A stretch of DNA of 64,000 nt from Pseudarthrobacter phenanthrenivorans Sphe3 (lineage in GTDB: Bacteria; Actinomycetota; Actinomycetes; Actinomycetales; Micrococcaceae), in assembly GCF_000189535.1 (NCBI RefSeq), contig NC_015145.1, positions 1,426,001 to 1,490,000 of the forward strand. Direction: 5' to 3'. The position numbers and the translations under genes were made by a program. Shown here piece after piece: positions 60,283 through 64,000 of this stretch. Under the pieces are notes generated by a model, which saw only the letters and a program-made list of their open reading frames with translations, made no database searches and was not told the origin of the DNA. Every line of letters begins with the position of its first letter. Position 1 is the first letter of the stretch.

Positions 60283-61135
60283 GGACGTCCCCGATCCGCC
60301 GGGGATTTCGGTCCGGACCCTGGACGGCGAGGACACCGCCGCCCTCAGGCTGCTCGCCCAGCGGGATCCGGTCACCAATGTGTTCATCCTTGCGCACCTG
60401 CGCGCCGCCGGTACTGCCGCGCCCACCAGCGGCGGTGCCGGCGTCCTGGGCGTGTTCGACGACGGTGTCCTGGCGGGTGCGTGCTGGGCCGGGGCGAACC
60501 TGGTGCCCGTCCAGCTGGACCCGGCCCTGGCGGGAGTGGTTGCTGCAGCCGCCAACGGATCCGGGCGCCGCTATGCCTCCGCGTTCGGACCCGCCGCCGC
60601 TGTTCTTGCCCTCCACGCGGAACTCATTGAACTGGGCCACCGTGCGCACGAGGTACGGCCGGACCAGCCCCTGATGACCATTGAGGGCCAGCCGTCAGTG
60701 CAGCCGAACCCGGCGCTGGGGCCCGGAAACCTGGCTGACTTCGACCGTATCCTTCCTGCCTGCGCCGCCATGTTCGAGGAAGAAGTGGGCTACTCACCCT
60801 TTCTGGGCGGCAGGGAGTTCTACAGCCGGCGGGTCGAAGGCCTGATCCGGCAAGGACACTCCCTGGTACACCTCAACGCTGCCCGTGAGGTGGTGTTCAA
60901 GGCCGAACTGGGCGCCGTCACTTCCGAAGTCACCCAGATCCAGGGCGTCTGGATGAACCCCCTGTACCGTGGCCAGGGGCTTAGCTCCGGATACATGGCG
61001 GCGGTGGTGGAGCAGGCCCAAAAAGTCGCCCCCATCACCAGCCTGTACGTCAACGGCTTCAACACGCGGGCACGGTCCACCTACGAACGGGTTGGCTTCC
61101 AGCAGGTTGGAACGTTCGCCACGGTGCTCTTCTAG
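60236..61135 (+). CDS. GNAT-family acetyltransferase (DUF4081-GNAT type)
   Basis: The 299-residue protein has an N-terminal DUF4081-like domain (about residues 25-150; [20 protein letters not shown]) and a C-terminal GNAT domain with the acetyl-CoA loop [20 protein letters not shown] and the ending [23 protein letters not shown] 60236 lies inside ispG, with a strong site (GGGGGAGG) in the ispG coding sequence; ATG 60245 is possible. The ispG-GNAT pair is common in actinobacteria. Substrate unknown. Confidence 0.88.
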   Translation: MAKMLSRVAPWLASRKDVPDPPGISVRTLDGEDTAALRLLAQRDPVTNVFILAHLRAAGTAAPTSGGAGVLGVFDDGVLAGACWAGANLVPVQLDPALAGVVAAAANGSGRRYASAFGPAAAVLALHAELIELGHRAHEVRPDQPLMTIEGQPSVQPNPALGPGNLADFDRILPACAAMFEEEVGYSPFLGGREFYSRRVEGLIRQGHSLVHLNAAREVVFKAELGAVTSEVTQIQGVWMNPLYRGQGLSSGYMAAVVEQAQKVAPITSLYVNGFNTRARSTYERVGFQQVGTFATVLF

Positions 61136-61199
61136 CTGTATTGACCTGAGAGTTGGTGACGCCGTTGGCTGCGGCTCCCTGCCAGCACAGCCGCCCTTG

Positions 61200-61823
61200 T
61201 CAGCTGAGGTCTCCGGTCAGGTACCGCTGCACATTCGGGGCAACCAGCCGCACCACATCCTCGGGCGGGGCGGACGCCAGCGGTTCCAGCCGGACCACAT
61301 AGCGGACCATCATCAGTCCCACCATCTGGGTTGCCACCAGGTCCCCGCGGAGCGCCACTTCCTCTTTCGTCCCCGGCACCCCTGCCATGATGCGGTTGAT
61401 GATGGCGCGGGTGACGGTTTCCCTCAGCAAGGCCGTTTTCGCCTTTGACCCGACGGTCCCGCGCAGGAAGGCCACCAGGCTGGGCTGGGCCGGGCTTTCC
61501 CACAGCCGCAGCACGGCGCGGACGATCAGTTCGGCGCGCTCCCCGGGGCGGGAATCTTCCACGCCGGCCAACACCTCCTCCGGGTTGGCCGGAAGCTCCA
61601 CGCTCAAGGCGAAGAGCTCGTCCTTGCCCTTGAAGAAGTGGTGGATCATGGCGGGATCCACGCCGGCGGACCGGGCCACCTGCCGCAGGCTTGTCCCTTC
61701 GAACCCGTGCTCAGCGAAGAGCCGCCTGGCAGCTTCGAGGATATGGCCCCGTGATGCCGTGGTTCCGCCGCGGCGGCCCCTGCGTGCCACGGCGGGCTGC
61801 TTCTTCTCCGCGGGGACGCTCAC
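61200..61823 (-). CDS. TetR-family regulator of the ABC exporter
   Basis: The 207-residue regulator has a basic N-terminus, an HTH (about residues 28-70; TSLRQVARSAGVDPAMIHHF) and a ligand domain. The GTG start overlaps the stop of the ABC permease gene (GTGA), so it is the third gene of the exporter operon. The likely operator is the TAATTCATC palindrome at the operon promoter, making this an autoregulated drug-exporter unit. Confidence 0.88.
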   Translation of the reverse strand: MSVPAEKKQPAVARRGRRGGTTASRGHILEAARRLFAEHGFEGTSLRQVARSAGVDPAMIHHFFKGKDELFALSVELPANPEEVLAGVEDSRPGERAELIVRAVLRLWESPAQPSLVAFLRGTVGSKAKTALLRETVTRAIINRIMAGVPGTKEEVALRGDLVATQMVGLMMVRYVVRLEPLASAPPEDVVRLVAPNVQRYLTGDLS

Positions 61824-62578
61824 GGGCTTTGCCGCCGCAGGGTGAATGCAGCCAGCACCAGGACACCCAGCACGATCGCCGCCATGATGCCGGCGTCCTG
61901 CCACAGCCGGGCCGTTGCCTCGGCATGTGCCGCGACTTCCTGCAGGGCATCCACGGAGAACGTCAGCGGGAGGACATTCGAGACCGCCTCGAGAACGTCG
62001 TTCATGCGGTCCCGGGGCACGAAAAGCCCGCAGAGCAGTATCTGCGGCACGACCACCACCGGCATGAACTGCACCGCCTGGAACTCGGTCCTGGCAAATG
62101 CCGAACAGAACAGGCCCAGTGCCACGCCCAGGACTGCGTTGATCACAGCGATGAAGACCACGTAGCCGGGGGACCCCAGAATATCCAGGTCGAAGATCCA
62201 GTACGCCACCGCTGTGGCCACCAGCGACTGCAGGGCGGCCATGATCGAGAACGCCAGGCCATAGCCGAACAGAAGGTCGGCCTTGTGCACCGGCGTCGTC
62301 AGCAGCCGCTCCAGGGTTCCGGACGTGCGTTCACGCAGCATGGTGATGGACGTGACCAGGAACATCACCACGAAGGGAAAAATGGCCAGCATCATCAGGC
62401 CCACGCGGTCGAACGTGCGGGGGACCCCCGGCGGCAGCGTCTCGTTCTCATAGAGGAAGTACACGGCCGTAAGGAGCAGTGCGGGTACCACCAGGATCAT
62501 GGCGACGCTGCGGTGGTCGTGGCGCAACTGGTCCAGCACCCGGCGGGTGGTGGCGAGCATCATCCTGGGATCCATCAC
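61820..62578 (-). CDS. ABC-2 type transporter permease
   Basis: The 252-residue permease has six hydrophobic segments in the ABC-2 arrangement and the motif SITMLRERTSGTLERLLTTP, typical of drug/polysaccharide exporters. Coupled to the ATPase gene (ATGA) and to the TetR gene (GTGA). Likely exports hydrophobic drugs or lipids. Confidence 0.9.
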   Translation of the reverse strand: MMDPRMMLATTRRVLDQLRHDHRSVAMILVVPALLLTAVYFLYENETLPPGVPRTFDRVGLMMLAIFPFVVMFLVTSITMLRERTSGTLERLLTTPVHKADLLFGYGLAFSIMAALQSLVATAVAYWIFDLDILGSPGYVVFIAVINAVLGVALGLFCSAFARTEFQAVQFMPVVVVPQILLCGLFVPRDRMNDVLEAVSNVLPLTFSVDALQEVAAHAEATARLWQDAGIMAAIVLGVLVLAAFTLRRQSP

Positions 62579-63396
62579 TGCCCCCTCCGCATCCCGGCAG
62601 CGCCGGGCAGCCCGGCGTCCTCAACAGCAGCCGGCCTTCCCCCATCAGCGGACTCCTCGATGATGTGCAGGAAAGCCTGCTCAAGGTCGCTGCTGTGTCC
62701 GCGCCGGCTCAGTTCCTCCGGTGTCAGGTGCGCGAGCAGCCTTCCTCCCCGCAGCAGGAGCAGCTGGTCGCACCGGCTGGCTTCCTCCATCACGTGGCTG
62801 GACACCAGGAGGGTTGTTCCGGCGTCAGCCATGGAGCGGAACCGGCTCCAGAGATCAGCGCGCAGCACCGGGTCCAGCCCCACTGTGGGTTCGTCCAGCA
62901 CCAGCAGCCGGGGACGGGATACCAGCGCGCAGGCCAGGGAAGCGCGGCTGATCTCGCCGCCGGACAGGTCCGCGGCCTTCTGCCGCGCCTGGCGTTCAAG
63001 CCCGACGGCGGCGATCGCCTCCGCCGCGTCGGCTTTCCGCTTCCGGTGCATGGCCCCGAAGTATCGGACGTTCGCTTCCACGGTCAGGTCCGGATACAGG
63101 CTTGGCGACTGGGTCACATAGCCCACCCGGTGGCGGAGGGCGGCACTGCCGGCAGGAAGCCCAAGCACCTGGACCGTTCCGGAGGCAAGCCGCTGGACGC
63201 CGACAATAGCCCTCATCAGGGTGGTCTTTCCGCTGCCGGACGGTCCCAGCAGGCCCGTGATCCTGCCGGCCGGGAGGGCGAAGTCAAGGGCTCGAAGAAC
63301 GGGCACCTTGCCGCGCCGGACGTCCAGCCCGGAAGCAACAATGGCAGGTTCCGGCCCGTCCGCCGGGACCCTTGGTGCTGCTGTGGAATGGGACAT
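62575..63396 (-). CDS. ABC transporter ATP-binding protein
   Basis: The 273-residue ATPase has Walker A GPSGSGKTTLMRA, signature LSGGEISRASLA, Walker B LLVLDEPTVGLD and the switch histidine in LLVSSHVMEEASRCDQLLLL. The domain set is that of DrrA/CcmA-type exporter ATPases. It is first in the ATPase-permease-TetR operon, with a GGAGG site. Confidence 0.94.
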   Translation of the reverse strand: MSHSTAAPRVPADGPEPAIVASGLDVRRGKVPVLRALDFALPAGRITGLLGPSGSGKTTLMRAIVGVQRLASGTVQVLGLPAGSAALRHRVGYVTQSPSLYPDLTVEANVRYFGAMHRKRKADAAEAIAAVGLERQARQKAADLSGGEISRASLACALVSRPRLLVLDEPTVGLDPVLRADLWSRFRSMADAGTTLLVSSHVMEEASRCDQLLLLRGGRLLAHLTPEELSRRGHSSDLEQAFLHIIEESADGGRPAAVEDAGLPGAAGMRRGQ

Positions 63397-63439
63397 GACA
63401 GCCTCCGCCGGGGTTACGCGTGCCGCAGTCTTGCGGCCC

Positions 63440-63461
63440 TAATTCATCACCCGATGAATTA
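63440..63461. promoter_or_regulatory. TetR operator of the ABC exporter operon
   Basis: TAATTCATC and GATGAATTA form a perfect 9-bp inverted repeat around ACCC. It begins immediately after the -10 of the leftward promoter and so covers the transcription start. Confidence 0.75.
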
Positions 63462-63490
63462 AAACTAGACCTCGCCGCTGGAGTGGTCAA
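63462..63490 (-). promoter_or_regulatory. Promoter of the ABC exporter operon
   Basis: On the minus strand TTGACC (63490-63485) and TAGTTT (63467-63462) are separated by exactly 17 bp, the best -35/-10 pair in the window. Confidence 0.75.
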
Positions 63491-63790
63491 CGGCAGGATT
63501 CGGGAAAATACTTGTCAACGTGCCCCGGATCACATAGGTTCGATCTAGCTGCGCTGGAGTGGCGTGGGCGGTCTCACCAGTCCTCACCAGTACTTAGGCG
63601 ATAACGGCGTTGAGCCACGCCCGGATACGATGACCAGCCTCGTTGGGGGGCCAGGGGCTTTGTATTCCCGGGCGTGGCTCTACTGTGTCCGGCGGGAGTC
63701 CGGGCAGGGCCTCCCGTGCCGGTAGATTAGTACCCAGACGAAATCCCGGCCCTGCTGCTCCAGCACTTCCCCAGAAACGGATACCCACCC

Positions 63791-64000
63791 GTGGTTACAC
63801 GACTGTCCCAGCTGTTCCTGCGCACCCTGCGTGAAGATCCCGTCGATGCCGAGGTTGCCAGCCATCGGCTCCTGGTCCGTGCAGGCTACATCCGCCGCGC
63901 CGCCCCCGGCATCTACACCTGGCTGCCGCTGGGCCTCAGCGTCCTGCGGAAGGTCGAGGCCGTCATTCGCGAGGAGATGGCTGCCATTGGTGCCCAGGAA
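63791..64000 (+). CDS. proS: Prolyl-tRNA synthetase, N-terminal fragment
   Basis: The first 70 codons are present before the window ends. The sequence [20 protein letters not shown], then [20 protein letters not shown] and [18 protein letters not shown], is the conserved class II core start of bacterial-type ProS. Starts at GTG with a weak ribosome site. It closes the usual actinobacterial run rseP-ispG-GNAT-proS. Confidence 0.93.
   Translation, partial: MVTRLSQLFLRTLREDPVDAEVASHRLLVRAGYIRRAAPGIYTWLPLGLSVLRKVEAVIREEMAAIGAQE

Larger units (their letters stand above)
63397..63790. other. Intergenic region between ABC operon and proS
   Basis: Apart from the exporter promoter and operator this 394-bp stretch holds no convincing gene. 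Short open frames on both strands lack starts or protein-like composition. It contains a 13-bp perfect inverted repeat with arms 63612-63624 and 63668-63680 (GAGCCACGCCCGG and its complement). A TAGATT at 63723-63728 may be the proS -10. No T-box or other known aminoacyl-tRNA synthetase riboswitch is seen. Confidence 0.6.

Noticed and set aside
63594..63865. Two short minus-strand frames before proS as a possible integrase remnant
   Set aside because: No conserved integrase residues can be seen, and one frame runs into the proS coding sequence.
1..64000. CRISPR arrays, toxin-antitoxin pairs, restriction systems or other defence genes
   Set aside because: No regularly spaced direct repeats and no nuclease, methyltransferase or toxin families were found on reading through the window.

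Overview
The window is a 64-kb piece of a high-GC Gram-positive chromosome. The protein families, the gene order (rpsB-tsf-pyrH-frr-cdsA and dxr-rseP-ispG-proS), the frequent GTG starts, the DivIVA-type protein and the many apparently leaderless genes point to an actinobacterium of the Micrococcaceae, most likely Arthrobacter or Pseudarthrobacter. Genus is inferred from resemblance only; no database was searched. I see no prophage, insertion sequence, integrase, CRISPR array or defence island. This is mainly core chromosome with a large catabolic insert.

Layout. 1-3.7 kb: the end of a zinc alcohol dehydrogenase, a LysR regulator, and the divergent valine-catabolism pair mmsB-mmsA. 3.7-12.3 kb: assorted hydrolases, an S4 RNA-binding protein, a DMT transporter, glycyl-tRNA synthetase, a GNAT enzyme and a YibE/F membrane protein preceded by a five-codon ORF. 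12.3-17.2 kb: dusB, dgt, dnaG and two identical tRNA-Asn genes. 17.2-25.2 kb: small unknowns, a Bcr/CflA exporter, a holin-like protein, a CDP-alcohol phosphatidyltransferase, a transporter, a glycosyltransferase, a CAU tRNA, a glutaryl-CoA dehydrogenase and an M23-type secreted protein. 25.2-30.6 kb: the rpsB-tsf-pyrH-frr-cdsA translation and lipid block plus a DivIVA-domain protein.

30.6-54.8 kb is a catabolic block lying between cdsA/DivIVA and dxr. Its left part holds a LytS/LytTR two-component system flanked by two sodium:solute symporters, each with a small membrane partner, probably for acetate, pyruvate or similar monocarboxylates. Its centre is a branched-chain 2-oxoacid dehydrogenase operon (E1 alpha, E1 beta, E2) beside an Lrp-type regulator. 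This is followed by a seven-gene leucine operon: 3-methylcrotonyl-CoA carboxylase beta and alpha, acyl-CoA dehydrogenase, 3-oxoacid CoA-transferase A and B, a MaoC hydratase and a CitE-like lyase, with a divergent TetR regulator. The gene set matches the mycobacterial route in which leucine is split through (R)-HMG-CoA into acetyl-CoA and acetoacetate. The acetate symporter, BCKDH and leucine promoters each carry a CRP/GlxR-like TGTGA-N6-TCACA site. A GTTA-N8-TAAC palindrome occurs at the leucine promoter (twice), before the glutaryl-CoA dehydrogenase and before an esterase, suggesting a local acyl-CoA-responsive TetR regulon.

54.8-64 kb returns to core genes (dxr, rseP, ispG, a GNAT enzyme, the start of proS). 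Between these are a SatD-like gene that joins a nucleotidyl-cyclase-like fold to a helix-turn-helix, with a membrane partner, and a TetR-controlled ABC exporter with a textbook promoter and operator.

No spectacular unknown system is obvious. The observations most worth checking are the shared operators, the SatD-like cyclase-fold/HTH pair, the MRFYC mini-ORF coupled to yibE/F, the rpsB leader peptide, the large 9.8-kb palindrome, and the LytSR pair between two symporters.
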